DNA of 64,000 bases from Gaetbulibacter sp. S0825 (lineage in GTDB: Bacteria > Bacteroidota > Bacteroidia > Flavobacteriales > Flavobacteriaceae): NCBI RefSeq assembly GCF_011777505.1, contig NZ_JAATJT010000001.1, positions 868,001-932,000 on the forward strand. The letters are read 5' to 3'. The notes beneath the pieces were generated by a model. That model did not search any database and was not told the DNA's origin. It saw only the letters and a list, made by a program, of their open reading frames with translations. The position numbers were made by a program, and so were the translations under genes. This document shows, piece after piece, positions 14,953-23,939 of this stretch (within the stretch, counting starts at the first letter, position 1; each line of letters opens with the position of its first letter).

Positions 14953-17595
14953 ATGAAGATAAGAGAAATCAATGCTATGAGAGGGCCAAACTACTGGTCG
15001 GTAAGACGCCATAAACTAATTGTAATGGTTTTGGATCTTGAGGAGATGGAAGAGCTCCCATCCAATAAGGTAGATGGGTTTTATAATAGGCTAACAGCAA
15101 TGTTTCCTGGGATGTACGAACATCGTTGTTCTGTGGGTGAACCTGGAGGTTTTTTTCAACGCGTTGAAGAGGGCACTTGGATGGGACACATTATAGAACA
15201 TATTGCTCTTGAAATTCAAACTCTTGCTGGAATGGATGTTGGCTTTGGTAGAACTCGTGGTTATGGTGAAGAAGGAGTGTATAGTGTGGTATTTGCCTAT
15301 ATGGAGGAGTCTGTGGGTCGTTATGCAGCAAAAGCATCAGTTAGAATTTGTGAAGCTTTAATTGCTGGGGGAGATTATGATTTATCTGAAGACATACAGG
15401 AGATGCGAGAATTACGTGAGGCAGATCGCTTAGGACCAAGTACTGGATCCATTGTCGAAGAAGCCGCTAGTAGAGGAATTCCTTGGATTAGATTAAATAA
15501 ATACTCGCTATGTCAACTAGGGTATGGTGCTAATCAAAAGCGTATTCAAGCAACAGTAACCAGTGAAACTAGTAGTATTGGAGTAGAGTTGTCTTGTGAT
15601 AAAGAAGATACCAAGTACTTGTTAGAACAAGCTGAAGTAGAAGTTCCTCGTGGTGATATTATTCGTCGTGAACGCAGCTTAAAAGAAGCTTGTGGTTATG
15701 TAGGTTTTCCTTTGGTTATTAAACCAATTGATGGAAATCATGGTAGAGGCATTACAGTGGATATTCAGAATTATGACGATGCACTTCAAGCATTTCATCA
15801 CGCGAAAGAAAGTTCAAAAAGCGGAGCTATTATAGTTGAAAAGTTTATAGAAGGTCAGGATTATAGATTATTAGTCATTAATAATAAATTAGTAGCTGCA
15901 GCCATACGCACGCCAGCACATGTAATAGGTGATGGAAAATCTACGGTTCAGGAATTAATTGATGAGGTAAATAAAGATTCTCGTCGAGGTTATGGTCATG
16001 AAAATGTGCTAACACAAATTACTGTTAACGAACTAACAAAAACAATTATAAAAGATGCAGGATATACACTCGATTCTATTATAGATGAAGGTGAAAAATT
16101 GATTTTAAAAGATACGGCAAACTTAAGTACAGGAGGGACAGCCGAAGACGTTACCGATATTGTGCACCCTGCAAATGTAAGTATGGCTGAACGTATTTCA
16201 AAGATTATAGATTTGGATATTTGTGGAATTGACATTATGACTACAGATATTTCTAAACCATTGTCCGAAACTGGAGGTGCTGTACTTGAGGTGAATGCAG
16301 GACCTGGATTTAGAATGCATTTAGCACCAACAACTGGATTGCCACGTAACGTTGCCGCTCCAGTAATTGATAAATTATTCCCACAGAAAGGAGATACAGG
16401 TCGTATCCCTATTATAGCTATAACTGGAACCAACGGAAAAACAACAACTTCTAGGTTAATAGCTCATATTGCAAAAATGAAAGGTTATAGAGTAGGCTAC
16501 ACTACTAGTGATGGGGTATATATTCAAAATAGACTGCTTATGACAGGTGATTGTACTGGTCCAGCGAGTGCAGAATTTGTACTAAAAGACCCAACGGTAA
16601 ATTTTGCAGTTTTGGAGTGCGCACGAGGTGGTTTATTGAGGGCTGGTTTAGGTTTTAAAAAATGTGACGTAGCTGTAGTAACAAATGTAGCAGCAGACCA
16701 TTTAGGTTTAAAAGGAATTCATACAGTTGACCAATTGGCTAAGGTAAAAGGTGTGGTGCCAGAAACAGTATTACCAGATGGCTATGCTATTTTAAACGCT
16801 GATGATGACCTAGTATATGATATGAGACGAACTGTTGATTGTAACGTTGCTCTGTTTTCAATGGATGAAAACAATCCTAGAATTAAAGCTTTACAACGTT
16901 TAAACGGTATTACAGCAATATATGAGAATGGTTATGTTACTATTTGTAGAGGCGAATGGAAAATGCGATTAATGAAAGCTGAGAATATCCCGTTAACCTA
17001 TGGTGGGAAAGCTAAATTCATGATTCAAAATGTATTGGCAGCTGTACTCGCTGCACATGTTCAAGGCATTAGTATAGAAGATATGAAAGCTGCTTTAGAA
17101 ACGTTTATACCATCTGCTACGCAAACTCCTGGAAGACTTAATTTATTTGAGTTTAATAATTTCACTATTTTATTAGATTATGCTCATAATCCTGCAGGAA
17201 TGCGTGCGTTACAAAAATTCACTAATGAATTGGAAGCAACTGTAAAGGTTGGGATTATTGCTGGCATTGGAGACAGACGTATTGAAGACAATAATGAAAT
17301 GGGAGCTATTGCAGCCGAAATGTTTGACGAAATTATTATTCGTCAAGATAAACGCCTACGAGGAAAAACTGAAGAAGAACTTATTAAAATGTTGAATGAT
17401 GGTATTAAAAAGAAAGATCCTAATAAGAAGACTACCATTATCCCATCTGAAAAAGAAGCGATTAAATTTGCAGTTAAGAATGCAGTGAAAGGATCACTTA
17501 TTATTATGTGTAGTGATGTGATTCCAGATGCTTTAGATTTGGTAAAACATTTTAAAGAACAAGAAGCCAAAGGCGAATTAAACTATGCTGATTAA
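14953..17595 (+). CDS. cphA: Cyanophycin synthetase
   Basis: Makes multi-L-arginyl-poly-L-aspartate from Asp and Arg with ATP. I chose the ATG at 14953 (MKIREINAMRGPNYWS, the usual family start); an upstream ATG at 14902 adds 17 residues with no match to the family. The protein has 880 residues. The N-terminal domain is followed by an ATP-grasp domain (about 200-480; 'GFPLVIKPIDGNHGRGI', 'EVNAGPGFRMH') and a Mur-ligase-type domain with the P-loop GTNGKTT at residues 492-498 and 'DYAHNPAGMRAL' later. Domain order and length match active CphA1-type enzymes. It is divergent from cyanophycinase and ends at a strong terminator. Confidence 0.95.
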   Translation: MKIREINAMRGPNYWSVRRHKLIVMVLDLEEMEELPSNKVDGFYNRLTAMFPGMYEHRCSVGEPGGFFQRVEEGTWMGHIIEHIALEIQTLAGMDVGFGRTRGYGEEGVYSVVFAYMEESVGRYAAKASVRICEALIAGGDYDLSEDIQEMRELREADRLGPSTGSIVEEAASRGIPWIRLNKYSLCQLGYGANQKRIQATVTSETSSIGVELSCDKEDTKYLLEQAEVEVPRGDIIRRERSLKEACGYVGFPLVIKPIDGNHGRGITVDIQNYDDALQAFHHAKESSKSGAIIVEKFIEGQDYRLLVINNKLVAAAIRTPAHVIGDGKSTVQELIDEVNKDSRRGYGHENVLTQITVNELTKTIIKDAGYTLDSIIDEGEKLILKDTANLSTGGTAEDVTDIVHPANVSMAERISKIIDLDICGIDIMTTDISKPLSETGGAVLEVNAGPGFRMHLAPTTGLPRNVAAPVIDKLFPQKGDTGRIPIIAITGTNGKTTTSRLIAHIAKMKGYRVGYTTSDGVYIQNRLLMTGDCTGPASAEFVLKDPTVNFAVLECARGGLLRAGLGFKKCDVAVVTNVAADHLGLKGIHTVDQLAKVKGVVPETVLPDGYAILNADDDLVYDMRRTVDCNVALFSMDENNPRIKALQRLNGITAIYENGYVTICRGEWKMRLMKAENIPLTYGGKAKFMIQNVLAAVLAAHVQGISIEDMKAALETFIPSATQTPGRLNLFEFNNFTILLDYAHNPAGMRALQKFTNELEATVKVGIIAGIGDRRIEDNNEMGAIAAEMFDEIIIRQDKRLRGKTEEELIKMLNDGIKKKDPNKKTTIIPSEKEAIKFAVKNAVKGSLIIMCSDVIPDALDLVKHFKEQEAKGELNYAD

Positions 17596-17617
17596 AAATA
17601 TTATTTCTATTAGAAAT

Positions 17618-17647
17618 AAAAAGCCTCTGAATTATCAGAGGCTTTTT
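17618..17647 (+). terminator. Bidirectional terminator after cphA
   Basis: Perfect 13-base stem AAAAAGCCTCTGA / TCAGAGGCTTTTT (17618-17630 with 17635-17647), loop ATTA. It has T-tracts on both strands and lies between cphA and the convergent small gene, serving both. Confidence 0.9.
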
Positions 17648-17685
17648 GCTATTTCACTATTATTATTTGATAAATAAAATGAATT

Positions 17686-17979
17686 TTAACTCATTACAGT
17701 TGCCTTACGCTTTAACTGTAAACTCTTTATATATGCCTTAACGCTAATAATATCGCTACTCTTTTTAAAGTTAAGGTCTAGATTTTGTTTTTTTGGATTA
17801 ATTGAGATAGGATCAACTTTCTTAATAGTGAGCTTTAAATCTTTATTGATTTCTGCTTTAATAATAACATTAGCTTCAACTTCTACTGTAATTTCAGTTT
17901 TGTCGATTTTAGTATCGTTTTGCGCAGAAGCGAAAAATGGAACGATTAAAAATGCTATTACTATTAATACTCTTTTCAT
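17686..17979 (-). CDS. Small secreted protein of unknown function
   Basis: A protein of 97 residues. Residues 1-19 form a clear signal peptide ending FFASAQ. The mature part, about 78 residues, is rich in Lys, Ile, Val and Asp and predicted mainly as beta strands ('TEITVEVEANVIIKAEINKDLKLTIKK'-like alternation), with no Cys. I do not recognise a family. It is preceded by a 241-base gap and followed by the shared terminator, so it appears to be a single-gene unit exported to the periplasm or outside. Confidence 0.6.
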   Translation of the reverse strand: MKRVLIVIAFLIVPFFASAQNDTKIDKTEITVEVEANVIIKAEINKDLKLTIKKVDPISINPKKQNLDLNFKKSSDIISVKAYIKSLQLKRKATVMS

Positions 17980-18081
17980 GACTTGGGGTTTGTTTCTGAG
18001 GCAAAGGAAAGGGACATAAAGAGTTACGACTCTAAATTTTTGTTCAAATGCAGAGAAAACTAGTTAAATTGAATTCTTTGT

Positions 18082-18175
18082 AAAAAAACATCGATGAAAT
18101 ACACTTTTAACTATTACCGTTAATCTAACAAACGTGTATTTGGTCGTTAATAGAGGTAATTTAACCATTCATCGA
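18082..18175 (-). terminator. Branched hairpin with T-tract at the end of the GH92 operon
   Basis: Nested inverted repeats: TCGATGA/TCATCGA (18091-18097 with 18169-18175), AAATACAC/GTGTATTT (18097-18104 with 18134-18141) and TTAAC/GTTAA (18107-18111 with 18119-18123). Read on the minus strand, the block is followed by TG and then seven T (complement of 18082-18088). It starts 46 bases after the glycosylasparaginase stop. It is either an elaborate operon terminator or a structured RNA; the rest of 17980-18220 shows nothing else. Confidence 0.5.
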
Positions 18176-18220
18176 AACCAGAGGGTATATTAATTGTAGG
18201 AAAAAGACTATTTATCAAAT

Positions 18221-19219
18221 TTATTCTTTATTGAAATAATCAGACGAAATATTTTTATTTTGGTCACTTTGATACTTCATATATGTAAACCCCTTATGAA
18301 TACAATACGAGCCAATGTCTCCAGCTTTATTCATGGCGAGATATGCAATTTGAAAATCTTTATAGCGATCTCCTTTAGAAACAATTCTACTAATAGCTTC
18401 CTCACATGCTTCTTGTGGTGATTTTCCTTGACGCATTAATTCAACAATTAGAAAACTACCAACAGTTTTTACTACCTCTTCTCCCATTCCAGTGGCCACA
18501 GCACCACCAATTTCATTATCTATAAACAATCCAGATCCAATTATTGGTGAGTCACCAATTCTCCCTTTCATTTTATAAGCCAATCCAGACGTGGTGCATG
18601 CACCAGCAATATTCCCGTTTTTGTCCATGGTGAGCATACCTATAGTGTCGTGGTTTTCTATATTAATAATTGGTTGGTACTTTGAAGTTTCTTTCCACTT
18701 TTCCCAAGCTTTTTTAGATGCTTCTGTTAAAAGTTCTTCTTTTTTAAATCCTTGGGTATAGGCAAATTCTTCAGCACCTTTCCCAGCTAGCATTACGTGA
18801 GGTGTATCTTCCATCACTTTTTTGGCTAATGCTGCAACGTTAGTAATATTTTCAACACATAATACAGCACCACAATCCCCATCAGAGTTCATAACACAAG
18901 CATCTAACGTAACGTTACCATCTCTATCTGGTGCGCCACCTTTACCAACGGTAGTGTTTTTTATGTTTTGTTCCTCAACGGCAACACCTTTAATGGCTGC
19001 ATCTAAAGCAGATATATTTTTAGATAATGCTTCTCCAGCTTTGGCATTGGCTTCAGCAAATCCCCAAGTACAAATAGCTATTGGAAATTTTGATGTGTCT
19101 ATTGTTGCAGCTTTTTTTGAAGGCGTTTTTTCTTGTTCATTGCAAGCTATAGCTGAAGCTCCTACTGTAATACCAACTCCTGTTAAGGATGCGTTTTTTA
19201 TAAAGTTTCTACGTTTCAT
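18221..19219 (-). CDS. N4-(beta-N-acetylglucosaminyl)-L-asparaginase (glycosylasparaginase), Tat lipoprotein
   Basis: Cleaves the bond between GlcNAc and Asn, the last step in N-glycoprotein breakdown. I chose the ATG at 19217-19219, giving MKRRNFIKNAS with a twin-arginine motif at residues 3-4; an ATG at 19237 would add six residues. The signal ends in a lipobox-like SAIAC near residue 26, so a Tat-exported lipoprotein is likely. The Ntn-hydrolase core has the cleavage site HDTIGM with Thr192, then 'AGACTTSGLAYKMKGRIGDSPIIG' type sequence, the pattern of aspartylglucosaminidases rather than isoaspartyl peptidases. It is the last gene of the GH92 run, 46 bases after the third mannosidase. Confidence 0.9.
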   Translation of the reverse strand: MKRRNFIKNASLTGVGITVGASAIACNEQEKTPSKKAATIDTSKFPIAICTWGFAEANAKAGEALSKNISALDAAIKGVAVEEQNIKNTTVGKGGAPDRDGNVTLDACVMNSDGDCGAVLCVENITNVAALAKKVMEDTPHVMLAGKGAEEFAYTQGFKKEELLTEASKKAWEKWKETSKYQPIINIENHDTIGMLTMDKNGNIAGACTTSGLAYKMKGRIGDSPIIGSGLFIDNEIGGAVATGMGEEVVKTVGSFLIVELMRQGKSPQEACEEAISRIVSKGDRYKDFQIAYLAMNKAGDIGSYCIHKGFTYMKYQSDQNKNISSDYFNKE

Positions 19220-19265
19220 CGAAAAATTTATTTTCATTCCCTAGAAAAAGGGAGTTATATTATTA

Positions 19266-21608
19266 TTACATCTTTACTTTTTTGGTTACCTCTCTATCCT
19301 TACTCATTGAATATGGTAAGTCTTCTTCTTTACTTCCCCAATCTTTATTAGGTTTATTACTCATTTCAAAATTCAGAGAACCTCCATTTTGAACAGCATC
19401 GTAGGTTAAAAAATTGCGTGAATAAGACTTATTATTTAAAGAAGCTGATTGAATATAAAAATTATCTTCAGAATTATTATCGGCTTCTATCACAAAAGTA
19501 TTTCCGTTTTCTAAATGCATGGTAGCTTTTTTGAACAACGGGCTTCCAATAATATACTCATCTGTAGCGGGAGTCACAGGGTAAAACCCTAATGAACTAA
19601 ATACATACCACGCTGAGGTTTGTCCATTATCTTCATCTCCACAATAACCATCTGGTGTCGCACTGTATAAGGTGGTTAAAACATCTCTAATCTTTTCTTG
19701 TGTTTTAAAAGGAACACCTGCATGATTATATAAATAAATCATGTGTTGTATTGGCTGATTGCCATGTGCATAATTCCCCATATTTACGATTTGCATTTCG
19801 CGGATTTCGTGAATGGTGATACCATAATATGAATCGTCAAAATCTGGTGGCATTGTAAATACACCATCAAGTTGCTTGATGAAGTTTTCTTTTCCTCCCA
19901 TTAAATTCGCTAAACCCTCTACATCTTGAAATACAGACCAAGTGTAGTGTAAACTATTTCCTTCTGTAAATGCATCTCCCCATTTTAGAGGATTAAAAGG
20001 TGATTGAAATGTGCCATCTTCATTTTTACCACGCATTAAATTAGTGGAAGGGTCAAATACATTTTTATATCGTTCGGACTGTTTGTAAAACTTTTCGGCA
20101 ATCTCTGTTTTACCTAATTTATCAGCCATTTGAGCAATGGTGAAATCGGCATAAGCATATTCTAAGGTTCGTGCTACGTTTTCATTCACACCTATATCGT
20201 AAGGCACATAGCCAAGACTGTTGTAATACTCCAAACCTTCCCGACCAACCGAACCGACAGGTCTACCATCAGCAACTTCAGCATTTTTTAAGATAGCTTC
20301 AAATAGGGTAGCTGTGTCCTTATCATCTACGTTGCCTTTTAGAAATGCATCTGCAATAATTGGAGCAGAGTTAGAGCCAATCATACAATCTCTATGACCT
20401 GGACTTGCCCATTCTGGTAGCCATCCAGATTCCTTATAGGTGTTTGCTAAGCCTTCCATAATCTGACTATTTAATTCTGGATACATCATATTAAAAAATG
20501 GGAAGACTGCTCTAAAAGTGTCCCAAAAACCATTATCTGTAAACATGTAGCCTGGTAAAACTTCACCATTGTAAGGACTGTAGTGAACCACATTATTGTC
20601 AGCATCATATTCGTAAAATTTTCTTGGGAATAGCAACACACGATATAAACAAGAGTAAAAAGTTCTAATATTATCAATGTTGTCGTCTTCAATTTGAATT
20701 CTGTTCAGTTCGGTTTCCCAAGCTTGTTTGGCTTTTTCTTTAGTGGTTTCAAAAGAATCGTCACCAATTTCCCTATCTAAATTGAGTTGTGCTTGCTCTG
20801 GACTAATAAAGGACGACGCTACTTTTACATTTACCACTTCACCTTTTTTTGTTTTAAAACCAATAATGGCACCAACATGCTGTCCTTCGCTATCTGTTGT
20901 ATTTTCTTGTAAAGTCCAATCATCATTCCAAGTATGGTTGATTTCGAAATCCTTATCAAACTCGGCAACAAAATAATTATGAAAATTATTAGGAACACCA
21001 CCAGAGTTGTTACGGCAATAGCCAATAATTTTGCGTTCTTCAGGAATTATTTTCACCATAGAGCCTTTAAAAAAAGCATCGAGCATGATGTATGAATTAT
21101 CAGATTCTGGAAAGGTAAATCTAAATTGAGCAGCGCGTTCGGTTGGTGTGACTTCCACTTTGGTATCATAATCTGCTAAATAGACTTCGTAATAATGTGG
21201 CTTCACGGTTTCAACTTTATGAGAGAACCATGATTGACGCTCTTCTTCTTTATATTTTAAATCGCCAGTGACAGCCATAAACGAAAAGGCTGCATAATCG
21301 TTTATCCAGGGACTTGGTTGATGCGTTTGTTTGATGCCTCGAATTTTGTTTTCATTGTATTTGTAAGTCCAACCGTCTCCCATTTTAGAGGTCATTGGCG
21401 TCCAGAAGTTCATTCCCCAAGGTGCCGCGATTGCTGGATAGGTGTTTCCGTTTGAAAGACTGTATTTGGAATCGGTACCCATTAACGGATTGACGTAGTC
21501 CACTAAATCTTTCTGTTGAAACACGATGTTTTCACCTTTATTTTCTTGATTGTTGCATGAAAATAGTCCTATTGTTATGATGAATAGTAATGTGATTTTG
21601 TTTTTCAT
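19266..21608 (-). CDS. GH92 alpha-mannosidase, lipoprotein, GNQP variant
   Basis: GH92 enzymes are calcium-dependent exo-alpha-mannosidases. The 780-residue protein has a lipoprotein signal (Cys18 in LFSC) and 'YVNPLMGTDSKYSLSNGNTYPA' at the start of the fold. The proposed catalytic acid lies in FTEGNS, and the C-terminal part has 'CGDEDNGQTSAWYVFSSLGFYPVTP'. It differs from its two neighbours in the loop AHGNQP: residue 618 is Gln where they have Glu, and the usual (G/S)HH after it is IQH. That loop lines the +1 subsite in studied GH92 enzymes, so a different linkage preference is likely. It starts 3 bases after the second GH92 gene stops. Confidence 0.92.
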   Translation of the reverse strand: MKNKITLLFIITIGLFSCNNQENKGENIVFQQKDLVDYVNPLMGTDSKYSLSNGNTYPAIAAPWGMNFWTPMTSKMGDGWTYKYNENKIRGIKQTHQPSPWINDYAAFSFMAVTGDLKYKEEERQSWFSHKVETVKPHYYEVYLADYDTKVEVTPTERAAQFRFTFPESDNSYIMLDAFFKGSMVKIIPEERKIIGYCRNNSGGVPNNFHNYFVAEFDKDFEINHTWNDDWTLQENTTDSEGQHVGAIIGFKTKKGEVVNVKVASSFISPEQAQLNLDREIGDDSFETTKEKAKQAWETELNRIQIEDDNIDNIRTFYSCLYRVLLFPRKFYEYDADNNVVHYSPYNGEVLPGYMFTDNGFWDTFRAVFPFFNMMYPELNSQIMEGLANTYKESGWLPEWASPGHRDCMIGSNSAPIIADAFLKGNVDDKDTATLFEAILKNAEVADGRPVGSVGREGLEYYNSLGYVPYDIGVNENVARTLEYAYADFTIAQMADKLGKTEIAEKFYKQSERYKNVFDPSTNLMRGKNEDGTFQSPFNPLKWGDAFTEGNSLHYTWSVFQDVEGLANLMGGKENFIKQLDGVFTMPPDFDDSYYGITIHEIREMQIVNMGNYAHGNQPIQHMIYLYNHAGVPFKTQEKIRDVLTTLYSATPDGYCGDEDNGQTSAWYVFSSLGFYPVTPATDEYIIGSPLFKKATMHLENGNTFVIEADNNSEDNFYIQSASLNNKSYSRNFLTYDAVQNGGSLNFEMSNKPNKDWGSKEEDLPYSMSKDREVTKKVKM

Positions 21609-21611
21609 TTA

Positions 21612-23939
21612 TTACTGCTTTGGTTGATTAGACATTTCAAAAACGAGTTCTCCTCCATTCATAATATCATGATGTGATAACAAGTTGCCTTCAATAGTTT
21701 TTCCATTAATAGACACGCTTTGCACATACACATTTTCTTTACTCTGATTGTTGGCTTTAATCGTTAATGTTTTTCCATTGTCCAAATGAATTTTGGCTTC
21801 TTTAACCAATGGACTTCCCAACGCATAATCAGCAGAACCTGGAGTTACAGGATAAAACCCTAAACTACTGAAAACATACCAAGCACTCATTTGGCCAGCA
21901 TCGTCATTACCACACAAGCCTTCAACAGTTGGGCCATACATGGTATCCATAATCATGCGTACACGAGATTGGGTCTTTTCTGGATGACCAGTCCAATTAT
22001 ATAAATATGGAATATGATGCCCTGGCTCATTGCCATGCACATAGTTGCCTATGATGCCATCACGAGTAATGTCTTCGTGTTTTGCGATATATTTTTCATC
22101 GATGTCCATCGTGAATAATGAATCCAGATGTTGTGTAAAACGTTCTTTTCCACCCATCATATCGACCATTTTATTAATATTTTGAGGCACATACAAGCCA
22201 TAATTCCATGCATTGCCTTCAATAAAGCCTTGACCATGAGTGTCCATTGGGTCAAAGTTTTTTCTAAAAGTTCCGTCGCTTAATTTTGGTCGCATATACC
22301 CAATTTTTGGGTCATACACATTGTTATAATATTCTGAACGTTCCATGAATTCTTCTTCAGTAGAAGTATTCCCAACTTGCTTTGCCATTTGAGCAATACA
22401 CCAATCGTTATAAGCATATTCCAAAGTTTTTGATACCGACGAATGACTTAAATCGTCAGGTACATATTTGTAATCGATATATTCTCCCAAGCCATCGAAA
22501 TATCTAACACTTGCTGTATTGACTGAGGCTTGTAAAGCACGTTCATGGTCAAAATCACCAACATTTTTTGCCATGGCATCTGCAATCACTGATGTGGCGT
22601 GATAGCCAATCATACACCAGTTTTCATTGGCATAATGAGACCAAATGGGCAACATATTATGAACACTTTCATCATGATGCGCCAACATACTTTTTATCAT
22701 ATTGTTGTTACGTTCAGGTTGTGTGATGTTGAATAAAGGATGTAGCGCACGATAGGTGTCCCAAAGTGAAAAAATAGTGTAATTGGTAAACCCATCTGAT
22801 TGATGAATGTTTTGGTCCAAGCCACGATATTGGCCATCAACATCTTCATATAAAATAGGAGAGAGGTTGGTGTGGTACATCGCTGTGTAAAAGGTAGTTT
22901 TATCAGCTTCTGTTAAGGTTTCAACTTCAATTTTAGAAAGTTCTGCGTTCCATTTATCACTTGTTTCTTCGTAGGTTTTATTGAAATCCCAATGCGGAAT
23001 TTCGGCTTCCAAATTCTTCAATGCTCCAGCAGTACTTACTGGCGACAATGCGAATTTAATATTGATTTTTTCGTTTTCTTCTGTATCAAAATTAAAATAG
23101 GCACGAATATCCTTTCCTGCCATTTCTGGAAAATTTTCATCTTGTTTGAAACGTCTGTAAAAGCCATCGTAAAGTATGTCGTCGTACTTCTTATGTCCAT
23201 AACTTTTAAAAGGTTTTGAGAATTGCATGGCAAAAAACACTTTTTTAGTCCTTGCCCAACCTTTGGTTTGTCTGTAACCTGTAATAAGCGAATTATTTTC
23301 AACACGAATAAACGTCCATACGTTTTTGTTGTCGTGATGATACACATTATACACCAAATCTAAAATAATATGTGCATCATCAGATTTTGGAAAGGTATAT
23401 TGATGAAAGCCTACACGTTCGCTCGCTGTGAGTTCTGCTTTAATATTGTAACTGTCTAAATCCACTTTGTAATAACCTGGTGAGGCTTCTTCGTTGTCGT
23501 GTGAAAAGGTCGAGTAAAAGCCTTTTTTGCCTTCTGAAGTTTCTAATGGTTCAAGAATTAAATCGCCAGTTGTTGGCATGACCAGAAAATCGCCCAAATC
23601 TGAATGACCTGTACCACTAAAATTGGTGTGAGCAAATCCAATTATGGTAGAATCGCGATATTGATAACCTGCACAATATTCATAGGTTTCAGTGTTATAG
23701 CTACCGTCTTCGTTGTGCATGACTTCAAAGTTGGTCTGGGGACTTAATTGCACCATACCAAAAGGTGCAGTCGCTCCTGGAAATACATGTCCCATTTTAC
23801 TGGTACCTATAAACGGATTCACAAATTGTGTATAATCGGTTTTTGAAGAGTTAATTGTTATTTCTTCGTTCGAAGTTGTTTCGTTTTTACAATTAAAAAC
23901 AATTCCTAATAATAGAATGAATACAATTTTTTTATGCAT
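21612..23939 (-). CDS. GH92 alpha-mannosidase, lipoprotein, GNEP type
   Basis: The ATG at 23937-23939 is chosen because it gives a lipoprotein signal (MHKKIVFILLLGIVFNC, Cys17); a further upstream ATG would lie deeper in the permease gene. The 775-residue protein shows 'FVNPFIGTSKMGHVFPGATAPFGM' near residue 40, FIEGNAW with the likely catalytic acid, HGNEPGHH with Glu638, and 'CGNDDAGQMSAWYVFSSLGFYPVTPG'. The HGNEP form is the one reported for alpha-1,2-mannosidases. Its start overlaps the end of the MFS permease gene by 8 bases, so translation is probably coupled. Confidence 0.93.
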   Translation of the reverse strand: MHKKIVFILLLGIVFNCKNETTSNEEITINSSKTDYTQFVNPFIGTSKMGHVFPGATAPFGMVQLSPQTNFEVMHNEDGSYNTETYEYCAGYQYRDSTIIGFAHTNFSGTGHSDLGDFLVMPTTGDLILEPLETSEGKKGFYSTFSHDNEEASPGYYKVDLDSYNIKAELTASERVGFHQYTFPKSDDAHIILDLVYNVYHHDNKNVWTFIRVENNSLITGYRQTKGWARTKKVFFAMQFSKPFKSYGHKKYDDILYDGFYRRFKQDENFPEMAGKDIRAYFNFDTEENEKINIKFALSPVSTAGALKNLEAEIPHWDFNKTYEETSDKWNAELSKIEVETLTEADKTTFYTAMYHTNLSPILYEDVDGQYRGLDQNIHQSDGFTNYTIFSLWDTYRALHPLFNITQPERNNNMIKSMLAHHDESVHNMLPIWSHYANENWCMIGYHATSVIADAMAKNVGDFDHERALQASVNTASVRYFDGLGEYIDYKYVPDDLSHSSVSKTLEYAYNDWCIAQMAKQVGNTSTEEEFMERSEYYNNVYDPKIGYMRPKLSDGTFRKNFDPMDTHGQGFIEGNAWNYGLYVPQNINKMVDMMGGKERFTQHLDSLFTMDIDEKYIAKHEDITRDGIIGNYVHGNEPGHHIPYLYNWTGHPEKTQSRVRMIMDTMYGPTVEGLCGNDDAGQMSAWYVFSSLGFYPVTPGSADYALGSPLVKEAKIHLDNGKTLTIKANNQSKENVYVQSVSINGKTIEGNLLSHHDIMNGGELVFEMSNQPKQ

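Noticed and set aside
13985-19219. Cyanophycin genes and GH92 operon as one nitrogen-scavenging island
   Set aside because: A strong bidirectional terminator, a separate small gene and a different strand lie between them; only the shared Ntn-hydrolase family links them.
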